A stretch of 22,772 nt of DNA from Emiliania huxleyi CCMP1516 (lineage: Eukaryota; Haptophyta; Isochrysidales; Noelaerhabdaceae): contig NW_005199442.1 in assembly GCF_000372725.1 (NCBI RefSeq), positions 31,818 to 54,589 of the forward strand. The letters run 5' to 3'. Position 1 is the first letter of the stretch. Every line of letters starts with the position of its first letter. A program made the translations under genes and the position numbers. The notes beneath the pieces were generated by a model. The model saw only the letters and a list, made by a program, of their open reading frames with translations. It did no database searches and had not been told where the DNA came from. Positions 8,554 to 19,068 of this stretch are shown here, piece after piece.

Positions 8554-9537
8554 TCACTGCCCCGCCCCCCATGCCTCGATCTTCTTGGGCAACAGCTGGT
8601 TCGACAGGTCCTCTCCATGGCCTAGGCAGCTGTGGTCGCCCTTGCCCCAGGTAAAGACAGCGCCATCGGGGGTGAGGGCGAGGCTGTGGTCGCATCCAGT
8701 CGACACAGCGACGACGCGCTGCTCAGCAAAGGCCTCGACCTGCTTCGGCAGTAGCTGCCACTGCTGGTCGCCATGGCCCAGCTTGCCATCGTCTCCTCCA
8801 CCCCAGCTCCAGACGGCGCCGTCGGCGGCGAGGGCGAGGCTGTGGTACCATCCAGCCGACACAGCGACGACGCGCCGCCCAGCCAAGGCCTCGATCTTCT
8901 TCGGCAGCGGCTGGCGCTGATGGTCGCCGTGGCCCAACCTGCCAAAGACTCCATAGCTGCTGCCTGGCTCCCTGCCATCACCGCAGCAGCAGCTGCCCGG
9001 CTTCCTGCCAAGCAGCAGCCACGCTGCATCCCCGCCGGCGGCGCCACGCCGCATCAGCAGCGCTCTGAGTGAGTCAGGCTGCGCTGCACAGCCTGCTGAG
9101 CGCGCTCCCGACGAGCGCCGCGCCCCGCGGGCCCGCCGCAGGCCACGCGGGCGGCGAGCCGATGCGCGTGTCGTAGGCGTAGGCAGCGCTGGCGAAGCGA
9201 GGCGGCCGGCGCCGGCCCCCGCAGGCGGTTGCAGCGAGAGGATTGAGGTAAAAGACACTGTTGAAAGGTTGGAGAGCAGCCTGCCGTCGAGCAGCACGCC
9301 GCGCAAGCCCGCCGCCGGCGACCCGATCGGAGAGCTCGTAGTCATGGTAGCATTCAGCGCGCCATCTCGCCCGAGACGGCCCGCTCTGGCCCTGCCGGCC
9401 TTCCCAGACACCTTGTCGAGGCTGTACAGAGTGCCGAGAGCATGCTGGGCAGGCTCCCGTCGAGCGACGAGCCATGCTGGCTCGTCGCGGGAGGCTGCCC
9501 CCGTGTGCGGGGTAACCCGCGCACAGGGAAGCTTCAT
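8554..9537 (-). CDS. RCC1-repeat protein, partial
   Basis: The C-terminal third carries about two and a half RCC1 (regulator of chromosome condensation) blades: GRLGHGDHQRQPLPKKIEAL, RVVAVSAGWYHSLAL, AVWSWGGGDDGKLGHGD, then a second blade ending VFTWGKGDHSCLGHGE and LPKKIEA. Such blades make a seven-bladed propeller used in GTPase exchange or other binding. Here the reading frame stops in the third blade at GAGQ-TGA, next to a GTGAGG donor, so further blades probably lie in another exon to the left or are lost. The stretch from the ATG at 9537 to about 9030 is low-complexity Ala/Arg/Gly sequence unlike the blades, and may be intron or misassigned. Only about 8554-9030 is well supported. Confidence 0.6.
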   Translation of the reverse strand: MKLPCARVTPHTGAASRDEPAWLVARREPAQHALGTLYSLDKVSGKAGRARAGRLGRDGALNATMTTSSPIGSPAAGLRGVLLDGRLLSNLSTVSFTSILSLQPPAGAGAGRLASPALPTPTTRASARRPRGLRRARGARRSSGARSAGCAAQPDSLRALLMRRGAAGGDAAWLLLGRKPGSCCCGDGREPGSSYGVFGRLGHGDHQRQPLPKKIEALAGRRVVAVSAGWYHSLALAADGAVWSWGGGDDGKLGHGDQQWQLLPKQVEAFAEQRVVAVSTGCDHSLALTPDGAVFTWGKGDHSCLGHGEDLSNQLLPKKIEAWGAGQ

Positions 9538-10086
9538 GGGTTCGAGTCGTCAAACATTTAGCAGCGGTGTGCCGAGGGGGACCGGGAGGCGGTAAGTCGT
9601 CGTTGCCCGGCGCTGCTTGCAGCGCCATGGCGATGGCGCTAAGAGGTTCCTCTTTTCCGCGCCCCCCCCCCGCAAGGCGCGCGATACACGTCGCGAGCTC
9701 GAAGTACGAAGACCCGCGCGGAGCGTCGCCGAGCCTGGCGGGCCAGCACGCACGCCCGCGGCCGCAGGCAAGGAAGGCGAGCTTCCTGGCGTCTATGCCA
9801 AGCGCGCGCATGCCAAAAGACACCTCGCAGCGCGCGTGACGTGTGACCGAAGCGGCACGCCTCGGCGCCGCGAGAGCAGCCGGTCGACGTCGGCACCAAG
9901 CGCTCGGCAGCAGTAGAGAGCACCACCATACCGGGAGCCAGTCGGCGCAGCGGCGGCACGCGGCGGCAAAACGCACGACGCTCACCTCATGGAGATGCTG
10001 CGGCTTTGGCACCTCCTGATATAATGCTGATTTTTTGCTGAGCGGGGCGGAGGCACGCGGGCGGCGGAGGCGGCGGCGGACGACGT
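9538..10086. other. region with overlapping open frames, no recognised gene
   Basis: Long overlapping frames exist on both strands because the DNA is GC-rich. One minus-strand frame (about 9074-10012) contains less biased stretches such as FGMRALGIDARKLAFL and FNSVFYLNPLAA and could be an exon, but no domain or splice continuity supports it. An AT-rich patch, GATATAATGCTGATTTTTTG, lies near 10018-10037. Confidence 0.3.
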
Positions 10087-10149
10087 CTACTTCCCCTGTG
10101 GTAGCTTAGCGATCAGGGAGGATCTACCTGTTCGGCCTCGAGGAAGCTG

Positions 10150-10325
10150 CTGGGGGAGAGGGGGGGAGAGAGGAGAGGAGGAGAGGGGAGAGGATGAGAA
10201 GAGGAGAGGAGAGGAGAGGAGAGAGGAGGAGAGAGGAGAGAGGAGGAGGGGGAGAGGAGAGAAGAGGTGGGGGGTGAGAGGGAGGGAGGGAGGGAGGGAG
10301 AGAGGGAGGAGAGAGAGAGAGGAGA
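10150..10325. repeat. long polypurine tract (GGAGA-type)
   Basis: About 175 bases of almost pure G and A, as GAGGAGA and GGGAGG units. On the minus strand this is a polypyrimidine tract, which can form triplex DNA; it most likely lies in an intron or intergenic sequence. Confidence 0.9.
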
Positions 10326-10336
10326 GCCTTTGAGCC

Positions 10337-10412
10337 TTGGCACCAGCCAGGCAGTTGATTTGGCCCTGGCACCAGCCTTGGCAGTTGGGTTGGCCTTGGC
10401 ACCAGCCTTGGC
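10337..10412. repeat. three copies of a ~30-bp TTGGCACCAGCC repeat
   Basis: TTGGCACCAGCC or TGGCACCAGCC occurs at about 10338, 10367 and 10397, separated by (T)TGGCAGTTGRKTTGGCC. In the minus-strand frames this reads as repeated KAGAKA or GWCQGQ, which looks like repeat rather than a selected protein. Confidence 0.8.
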
Positions 10413-10779
10413 GGGCGGGCACGCGGGACATGCACAGGCGCCAAGGGGCGCGGCGCCGACAATCACGGCGGTGATTGCGGCGCAGGTGGGGGGACGGGAA
10501 GTCCGTCGGCGTTGCCGGGGGCCCAAGGAAGCGCGAGGGAAAAATTCCGCCGCTGAGGGCGCTCGTGCGGCAATAGCCGGGTGGAGGGGGGAGCGTGCCG
10601 GACGGGGCGTCGTCGCGCCGTCCGATGGTCTGCTGCCCCGCGCAGCAACCGTCGGGCGACGACCCGGGGGCCAAAAACCCGGCGACGACGGCGCTCTGGA
10701 TGGGGCGTGACCTCCTGCCTCCAACCTCCTTCCTTTTTGAGCAGGTGTGACGCCGCGCGAGCGACGCTCCGAGATCGCC

Positions 10780-10905
10780 CGAGATAGCGCGGCGCGGCCC
10801 CGAGATCGCCCGAGATAGCGCGAGATCGCCGAGATAGCGCGGCGCGGCCCCGAGATCGCCCGAGATCGCGCGAGATCGCCCGAGATCGCGCGGCGCGGCC
10901 CGGGG
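10780..10905. repeat. 10-bp CGAGATCGCC tandem repeat with GCGGCGCGGCCCC spacers
   Basis: GAGATCGCCC and GAGATAGCGC units in tandem form three larger blocks, each ended by GCGGCGCGGCCCC. The same CGAGAT core is found in a SpoU intron (13941-13985) and in the coiled-coil gene (21706-21750). It lies right after the putative exon 10935-11055 on the minus strand. Confidence 0.9.
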
Positions 10906-10934
10906 CGGGGTGGATGGGTTGGGAGCGAGGGGGC

Positions 10935-11055
10935 GGAAGTGTTCAGTGCGGTAGATGGTAAGCTCGAGGCGCGTGAGCCGGACCTGTGAGCCGGACCACC
11001 CCCTCTTGTTATCTGCGTTGTTGAGCCAGGACTCAACATACTCGGGCTTACTCAT
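10935..11055 (-). CDS. putative 5' exon of an unidentified gene
   Basis: From an ATG the frame reads MSKPEYVESWLNNADNK, RGWSGSQVRLTRLELTIYRT and EHF, a balanced, non-repetitive composition unlike the surrounding sequence. It then runs into Pro/Arg-rich translation of the CGAGAT repeat, as expected when an exon is read through into an intron. No domain is recognised. The frame technically remains open to 10087, but that part is repeat-derived. Downstream exons would lie between 10430 and 10760 or further left; none could be fixed. Confidence 0.4.
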
Positions 11056-11265
11056 CCCAAACTGTCACTCCCCTTTCTCCCGGCCGGGGTGGGGCGCGCG
11101 CGCGGGGGCGGCGGGTGTGCGGCGGGTGTGAGGGATGTCTGTGAGCCCGAGAGCGATATGCCCTGTCCGCCTTGCGTTGTTTCATAACACGAAGGCTAAG
11201 CTCATAAAAGAAACACGTGTTTGGTCAGACACAAGCAGCAGAAGCCTGCGAACCTTCATCAAGCG

Positions 11266-11661
11266 ATGCCTGCTCTTCTTCGGCGCGCAGAGTCCACCAC
11301 CTGTGTTCTCGCTCTCCGCAGCCCCAACAAACGCGGCTTTGGAGCGCTTGATGACATGCGAAAGCCGCCGACCCTTCGCCGGGTGGCGTCGCTCGACGCT
11401 TTCGAGCGCCACGTTATAATTCGCCTTTCCCGCACGCCTGAGGGCAGCCCCTCGCCGTACCCGCCGTCGGCCCCGTCGCTGCGCGCTCAAACGATGACGA
11501 CCATGCCGCCGCCGATGAGCCTGCCGCCGCCGCTCGCGTGCCCTCTGCCAACCGCACCACGGCTCAGCCCGACGCTCAACACTCGGCTCCCTGCCTCCCT
11601 GGCACTACCTCCGCCGATGTTGCGCGACCGACAGCCGCTGGTGCCGCTCGCGGTGCTGTGA
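11266..11661 (+). CDS. hypothetical Pro/Arg-rich small protein
   Basis: 131 residues from an ATG: MPALLRRAEST, then SPNKRGFGALDDMRKPP, TLRRVASLDAFERHV, and a Pro/Leu/Met-rich tail. RRVASL resembles a basophilic kinase site. No family is recognised. The first half has balanced composition, which favours coding; the tail could be read-through into non-coding sequence. Confidence 0.3.
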   Translation: MPALLRRAESTTCVLALRSPNKRGFGALDDMRKPPTLRRVASLDAFERHVIIRLSRTPEGSPSPYPPSAPSLRAQTMTTMPPPMSLPPPLACPLPTAPRLSPTLNTRLPASLALPPPMLRDRQPLVPLAVL

Positions 11662-12229
11662 TTGCCCGCTGTCGCCTCTTGTAGCTGCTGTGCACGGCGG
11701 GCGCTTGCCTGCCGGGCTGATCGATTGCCATCACACTCTCCGGTCTCGAGAGTCGCCACCTGCTAGGTGCGGGCGCCGCGCTTTTGGGCCGTGTATCCTC
11801 ACGATGTACATGTGGCATGTGTTGCTCTCGTCTTAGCGAGCGCGTCTGTGTGCTGCTGATATGTATCCATGCTTCAGATCTCGAATAGTCCGAAAATCAC
11901 ACCGACCGCGGCCGCGCCCGGCGCGCCGGCGGCGCCGGGCCGCTCGGTGTGCTTCTCGCTGCGCCGGCACGACGAAGCGGACGATCGACGGATGAGGAAT
12001 GTCCGGCACGCTGGAGTGTGGAGAACGAAGGGGGCCGCTTTCTCTCCCTGCAGGCGGCTCTAGTCGGGAGGGAGGGGCAGGCGACCGCGCCCGGACTGTA
12101 TACATTTCCCATCACAGGGAATTTCACAAGAGACCTATGAGCTATGTCCCACCCCGCTGCTCCCCCGCCCCCCCCCCCCCCCCAGTCCCGCCCTGTTGCC
12201 CGTCGAGCAACCCCCATTGCCGTAGCACC
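11662..12229. other. no supported gene
   Basis: The downstream flank of the SpoU gene. It has short unconvincing frames on both strands, a C run at 12168-12183, and the small palindrome TTCCCATCACAGGGAA (about 12107-12122). If the SpoU frame is shifted by one base it continues into 12180-12229. Confidence 0.4.
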
Positions 12230-14952
<2,723 letters not shown>

Positions 14953-15126
14953 TTCCCGGCTGCTGTGCGGCTCGATGGCGGCACAACGCGCGCCAATTTT
15001 GTCTTTCTTTTTCTCACGGTGCTCACCTCCCCTCCACACTGGGCGAGGTGTGCGTCCCCTCCTGCTCCGCGTTTGTTCTCGCGAAAAAACCAATAGCCAA
15101 AGAAAGAAAAACAAACCCCACAACCG
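14953..15126. promoter_or_regulatory. bidirectional promoter between the SpoU and ankyrin genes
   Basis: 174 bases separate the divergent ATGs. The ankyrin side has a CCAAT box at 15090-15094, about 33 bases before its ATG, in an A-rich stretch. The middle carries CTCACGG...CCCTCCACAC..TGGGCGAGGTGTGCGTC, a block repeated at 16860-16952. No TATA box was seen. Confidence 0.5.
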
Positions 15127-16770
15127 ATGAGCCGCCTCCCAACGCAGCTCGCCGACCTGGCGGTGGGCAAAGACATGGCGGTTCTCTTTTGGGGGCATGG
15201 GCCGATAATGCTCGCCGACCTCGCCGTGGGCAACCTGGCCTCGCTGCACGCCTTCCTCTCCGGGGAGCAGACGCACGGCACGTCGCTCGCGGCCCAGCTC
15301 GACGCGCGGCTCGACACCGAGCAGCAAGACACGCTGCTCACCTGGGCCGCTCGCCACGGGCAGGCCGGGGCGGTGCGGCTGCTGCTCGAAGCCGGCGCGA
15401 GCGTGGGGGCCGCTGACGGCGACGCCGCCTCGGCTCTCGTCCTCGCGTGCTGGCAGGGATGCCTCGAGTGCGCCCGGCTGCTCCTCGAGGCCAGGGCAGC
15501 GGTCAAGCAAGCTGCTGCGGGCGGCTCCACGCCGCTGCTCGTTGCGTGCGAGGAGGGCCACGTCGAGTGCGCCCGGCAGCTTCTTGAGGCCAGTGCGGCG
15601 GTCAATCAAGCAGACGATGGAGGCTTCACGCCGCTGTACGTTGCGTGCGAGCTGGGCCACCTCGAGTGCGTGCGGCTGCTTCTCGAGGCGAGCGCGGCGG
15701 TCAACCAAGCCAGGCAGAATGGCGCCACGCCGCTGCTCATCGCGTGCCAGAACGGCCACGTCGAGTGCGCCCGGCTGCTCCTCGAGGCTGGCGCGGCGGT
15801 CGGCCAAGCCTCGAACAACGGCGTCACGCCGCTGCTCATCGCGTGCGAGAAGGGCCACGTCGAGATCGTCCGGCTGCTCCTAAAGGCCGGCGCGGCGGTC
15901 GACCAGGCCGATGATGAAGGCGCCACGCCGCTGTTCATCGCGTGCCTGGAGGGCCAGCTCGAGATCGTTCGGCTGCTCCTCGAGGCTGGCGCGGCGATCG
16001 ACCAGGCCGATGAGCAGGGCGCCACGCCGCTGTTCATCGCGTGCCACCATGGTCACCTCGAGGTCGTCAAGCTCCTCTCCTCCTACGGCGCATCCCGCGC
16101 CGCAACGCCGCCCTACGGCACGCCGGAGGTGCTCGCAAACCGCCGCGGCCACGCCGACCTCGCTGCTTGGCTGGTCGCCAGCCGCGGCTGGACGCCGCTC
16201 CAGCATCTCGAGGCGCTCACCGTCGACCGGGCGCGGGCGCTGCTGCGCGGCGGCGCAGACTCTTCAGCCGGCGAACCTTCGGCCCTCGAGCGGGCGCGCG
16301 TCCTCTGCTCGTGGGGCGAGTCGGATCCGACCGCTGCGGCCGTCGGTTCCACAGTCACGATCCACTCTCTCGTCTCGCGGCCCTCGATGAACGGCAAGGT
16401 CGGTGTCGTCGTTTCCGCGCATCCTCGTGGGCTGCGGAGGTGGCCTCCGCAAAGGCCTCCGGCAAGGTCGGCCCCGTCGTTCAAATTGAGCGTGGCGGGC
16501 GAGGCTTCTGGACTCCTTCTTGAGCCGGCCAACTTGCAGCCAGCGGCCGAGGCGGTGGAGGTGGGCAGGCTCATCCTCAAGGCGGCGGAGTGGTCACCGC
16601 AGTCGCACGCGCTCTTCCCAACAGCGGCTCGCAAGTGGGCGGTGGAGGTGATGCGGCTGGGCTACCTTATCGCGTGGGACGAGGAGCGCTTCGATGGCCG
16701 CGAGGGAGCGGCTCCAGAGCTGGCGGACATCTGGCGCAGCTTTGTGCTGCCAAGGGTGGTGGTGCGATGA
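15127..16770 (+). CDS. ankyrin-repeat protein with C-terminal SH3-like and helical regions
   Basis: 547 residues, single exon. Residues ~67-355 are eight to nine near-identical 33-residue ankyrin repeats of the form TPLLIAC--GHVE-ARLLLEAGA with AVNQA or AVDQAD turns; the DNA is a ~99-bp tandem array, which favours unequal exchange. Residues ~395-450 contain VTIHSLVSRPSMNGKVGVVV and LLLEPANLQPA, a pattern I recall in algal proteins as a small barrel-like domain; between these the sequence looks disturbed (Arg/Pro-rich). The tail has EWSPQSHALFP and a helical stretch. Near the N terminus, LADLAVG occurs at 8-14 and 29-35 because of a 63-bp in-frame duplication or insertion. It is probably a soluble scaffold or partner-binding protein; no partner can be named. 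Confidence 0.85.
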   Translation: MSRLPTQLADLAVGKDMAVLFWGHGPIMLADLAVGNLASLHAFLSGEQTHGTSLAAQLDARLDTEQQDTLLTWAARHGQAGAVRLLLEAGASVGAADGDAASALVLACWQGCLECARLLLEARAAVKQAAAGGSTPLLVACEEGHVECARQLLEASAAVNQADDGGFTPLYVACELGHLECVRLLLEASAAVNQARQNGATPLLIACQNGHVECARLLLEAGAAVGQASNNGVTPLLIACEKGHVEIVRLLLKAGAAVDQADDEGATPLFIACLEGQLEIVRLLLEAGAAIDQADEQGATPLFIACHHGHLEVVKLLSSYGASRAATPPYGTPEVLANRRGHADLAAWLVASRGWTPLQHLEALTVDRARALLRGGADSSAGEPSALERARVLCSWGESDPTAAAVGSTVTIHSLVSRPSMNGKVGVVVSAHPRGLRRWPPQRPPARSAPSFKLSVAGEASGLLLEPANLQPAAEAVEVGRLILKAAEWSPQSHALFPTAARKWAVEVMRLGYLIAWDEERFDGREGAAPELADIWRSFVLPRVVVR

Positions 16771-16849
16771 CGGCACATTATGTGTTTTCTTCGTGGCGCC
16801 AAACCCCGTTCGTGCATGATTGCGCGCGCGTCGACATTGCTCTGTCGGA

Positions 16850-17052
16850 TACCGTTTCTTCTTTCTGTCACGGACACGGTGGTGTCGTCGGTCGGTGCGC
16901 ACCTCCACCCCTCCACACACTTGTCACTTCTCACTTGGGCGAGGTGTGCGTCTCCTGCGCCGCGCATGGGGAACGCATTTTTTCTTCTTTTGGCACAGTA
17001 TATGAGCGGCGCCATTGATTCCCTCCACTTAGACTTGCGCCACGCGTCCTAA
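16850..17052 (+). other. repeated promoter-like block with a 16-codon remnant frame
   Basis: Resembles 15001-15130: a TTTCTGTCACGG stretch, ACCTCCACCCCTCCACAC, the 17 identical bases TGGGCGAGGTGTGCGTC (16936-16952), an A/T-rich stretch, and then ATGAGC. Here the frame from 17002 stops after 16 codons (MSGAIDSLHLDLRHAS). It may be the decayed 5' end of a duplicated gene. The rest of the 16771-17081 gap holds nothing else recognisable. Confidence 0.45.
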
Positions 17053-17081
17053 AACCTCTAAAAAACCTTCCAGGCCCTAGC

Positions 17082-18083
17082 TCACCGTGCCCCATATATG
17101 CATCCGCCCGACCGACCAGGGCTCGCGCTCCGCATCCTTGCCTGTGAGCGGTACATCTCGCGCCGATTGATGCCGTTGTTCTCATACGGGAAGCCGTGGT
17201 GGAGGACTTGCGTGTTGTCCCAGATGAGCAGGTCGCCGAGCTCCCACGTGTGGAAGTACGTGAACTCGGGCGTCTCTGTCGTGTGCGCCAGCAGTCTCGT
17301 CAGCAGCACCCTCCCGTCCTCAGCGCTCTCCATCCCCTCCACTTCCATTGCATGCGAGCCCAGGTAGAGGAGAGCGCCGCCGTCGAGCAGATGTGTCGAG
17401 AGCATGGGGTGGCTCACGTCGGGAAAGAGGGCAAGATCCTCCTCGGTCCCCTTGGCAAAGTCGGCGATGTTGCGCACCGACGCGCGGATGGAGCAACGTG
17501 CTGCCTCCTCGAGCAACGAGGTGGACAGCGTGGCGCGCGCAGCGCGCAAGTCGGCGAATCCGGTCTGGCCGCCCGACGGCGGCAGCGCAGCGCTATAGAG
17601 CATGGACATGATGTTATGCAAAGGCGCCTGCCAGAATTGGCCATCCTGGTGCCAGTACGTCCCGAAGACGCCTGCAGGACCCTTCCAGCTCCCGTCCGCC
17701 CAAAAATTTGTGACGCGCTGGATCGCTGGTTGGTTTGGCTCTGGGTCTCGGCCCTCAAAGCTCGGCGGCAGGATGATCGTCTCGCCAAGCATGCCAGTGA
17801 ATCTGACCTGTTCGGCGCGAGTGAGTTGCTGGCCTTTGATGACTATGATCCCGTGCGCACGAAGCGCGTCCAGTACCAGCCCCGCGCCCTCCTCGTCCAG
17901 CTCGCGCACGTCGCCAACGTCCACGACCGCTCCAAGCCGCTCTGAGCCACCACGCATCGATCCCTGCCGGTGAAGCGCGCACGGAAATCGCGGTGGAAGC
18001 GCACCGAAAAACTCTGTCGTTCCCAAGCGCTCTGCAGACGACAGAGCGCGCGCAGCTCGTGCCGCTGCGAGGCGGCCGACCAT
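17082..18083 (-). CDS. TauD/TfdA-family Fe(II)/2-oxoglutarate dioxygenase, probably mitochondrial
   Basis: 333 residues from the ATG at 18083; the frame is open further upstream, but that part is low-complexity. The N terminus, MVGRLAAARAARALSSAERL, is Arg/Ala/Ser-rich without acids and looks like a mitochondrial presequence. The iron site is visible: H145-x-D147 in TYWHQDGQFW, and the distal His (H295) in WDNTQVLHHGF. The 2-oxoglutarate-binding Arg is in NRREMYRSQ (R312). GIIVIKGQQLT and the PPSGGQTGFADLRAA block are typical of TauD/TfdA enzymes, which hydroxylate small substrates such as taurine, 2,4-D or carnitine precursors. The substrate cannot be told from sequence. The gene has no intron. 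Its 3' end is tail-to-tail with the ankyrin gene. Confidence 0.88.
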   Translation of the reverse strand: MVGRLAAARAARALSSAERLGTTEFFGALPPRFPCALHRQGSMRGGSERLGAVVDVGDVRELDEEGAGLVLDALRAHGIIVIKGQQLTRAEQVRFTGMLGETIILPPSFEGRDPEPNQPAIQRVTNFWADGSWKGPAGVFGTYWHQDGQFWQAPLHNIMSMLYSAALPPSGGQTGFADLRAARATLSTSLLEEAARCSIRASVRNIADFAKGTEEDLALFPDVSHPMLSTHLLDGGALLYLGSHAMEVEGMESAEDGRVLLTRLLAHTTETPEFTYFHTWELGDLLIWDNTQVLHHGFPYENNGINRREMYRSQARMRSASPGRSGGCIYGAR

Positions 18084-18466
18084 GGGGGAGAGGAGAGGAG
18101 AGGGAACTGCGGCGCCGACATTTTTTTTTTTGAGAGTGCCTTCGTTGTTATTAATAGTACAAACCCAATGGTCCCTTGCGAGCGGTCCGTCGTTGCAGTC
18201 GCACACACTCACACGCCACGCCGCACCGCGCGCCCACCCGCTGCCCCGCCCAGGCGGGAAAGAGATGGGGAGATGGGACAGCGAAGGAGGAGTACGAGCA
18301 CGTATGGGAGGGGAATAACAACGGTACGACGGTCCTAACAGAATTTTTCTTTTCGTATCTTTCTCGCTCCTTCTTTCTCTCACTCCGCGCCCTCATTTCT
18401 TTAATGCTCTCAGCCTCTTTCTCTTCGTCTTCGAATCACCGCCCCCCACCGCGCTTCACCGCCCTA

Positions 18467-18930
18467 CAGTGGGTTGCGGGCATTAAGAAAACAGGATTTC
18501 GCGGCACGCCGCCGTTTCTAAGCCTTTCCACAGCCCTCATCCACCCCACGCCGTGGTTTCTTAGCTCCGGCCGGGGCACTCAAGCCAGAGCGCCGGCCCG
18601 AAGGATTTTTTAGGTAAGAGGTAAGCTGCGGTCCGCGAGGGCGATGCCAGAGTCTGCCGCCGAGTCGGCTCTCTGTCTGGATACTGGATGACGGGAAGAC
18701 GCACACACGCCTCCATTCACTCCATCCACTCAGAACACCGCAGACTTGGAAAGTGACAAGTGCGCGCGCCGCAGGCGAAGAGAAATTTTGAGCTGGGCCT
18801 CCCGTTCACACTCGTGTCTGGCCTTTTCTCGGGGCCGCGCCTGCGGCGCGCCGTGGTTTCTTAGATTTTTGCGGAAATCGCTTGGTAGGGTTTCTTAATG
18901 GTACGTTTTCTTAATGCCCGCAACCCACTG
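18467..18930. mobile_element. non-autonomous Tc1/mariner-like element (MITE)
   Basis: Perfect 26-bp terminal inverted repeats beginning CAGTGGGTTGCGGGCATTAA at both ends (18467-18492 and 18905-18930), flanked by TA on both sides (18465-18466 and 18931-18932). The 464-bp body encodes no transposase. It holds related internal motifs, GCCGTGGTTTCTTAG near 18551 and 18850. TA duplication and CAGTG termini are typical of the Tc1/mariner superfamily. Confidence 0.9.
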
Positions 18931-19068
18931 TATGCGCATGTCTTGTCGCCCTAGGGGCTCGGGCCCCGGCCTGAACTCCTCACTGCACTGTTTGCAGAAT
19001 GTCCCGTTGTAATGTGAATGCGTTGTTTCTTGTTTGAGTTCTCATTTCTTTAGTTACCAACCCTCGCA

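Noticed and set aside
14953..15858. Long minus-strand frame in phase with the SpoU N terminus
   Set aside because: The part right of 14952 is the antisense of the plus-strand ankyrin array; repeats make the opposite strand open. Only the part from the ATG at 14952 is kept.
18084..18383. N-terminal extension of the TauD frame upstream of 18083
   Set aside because: Low-complexity Arg/Ser/Lys translation including a poly-A/T stretch; the ATG at 18083 gives a good presequence and the usual family length.
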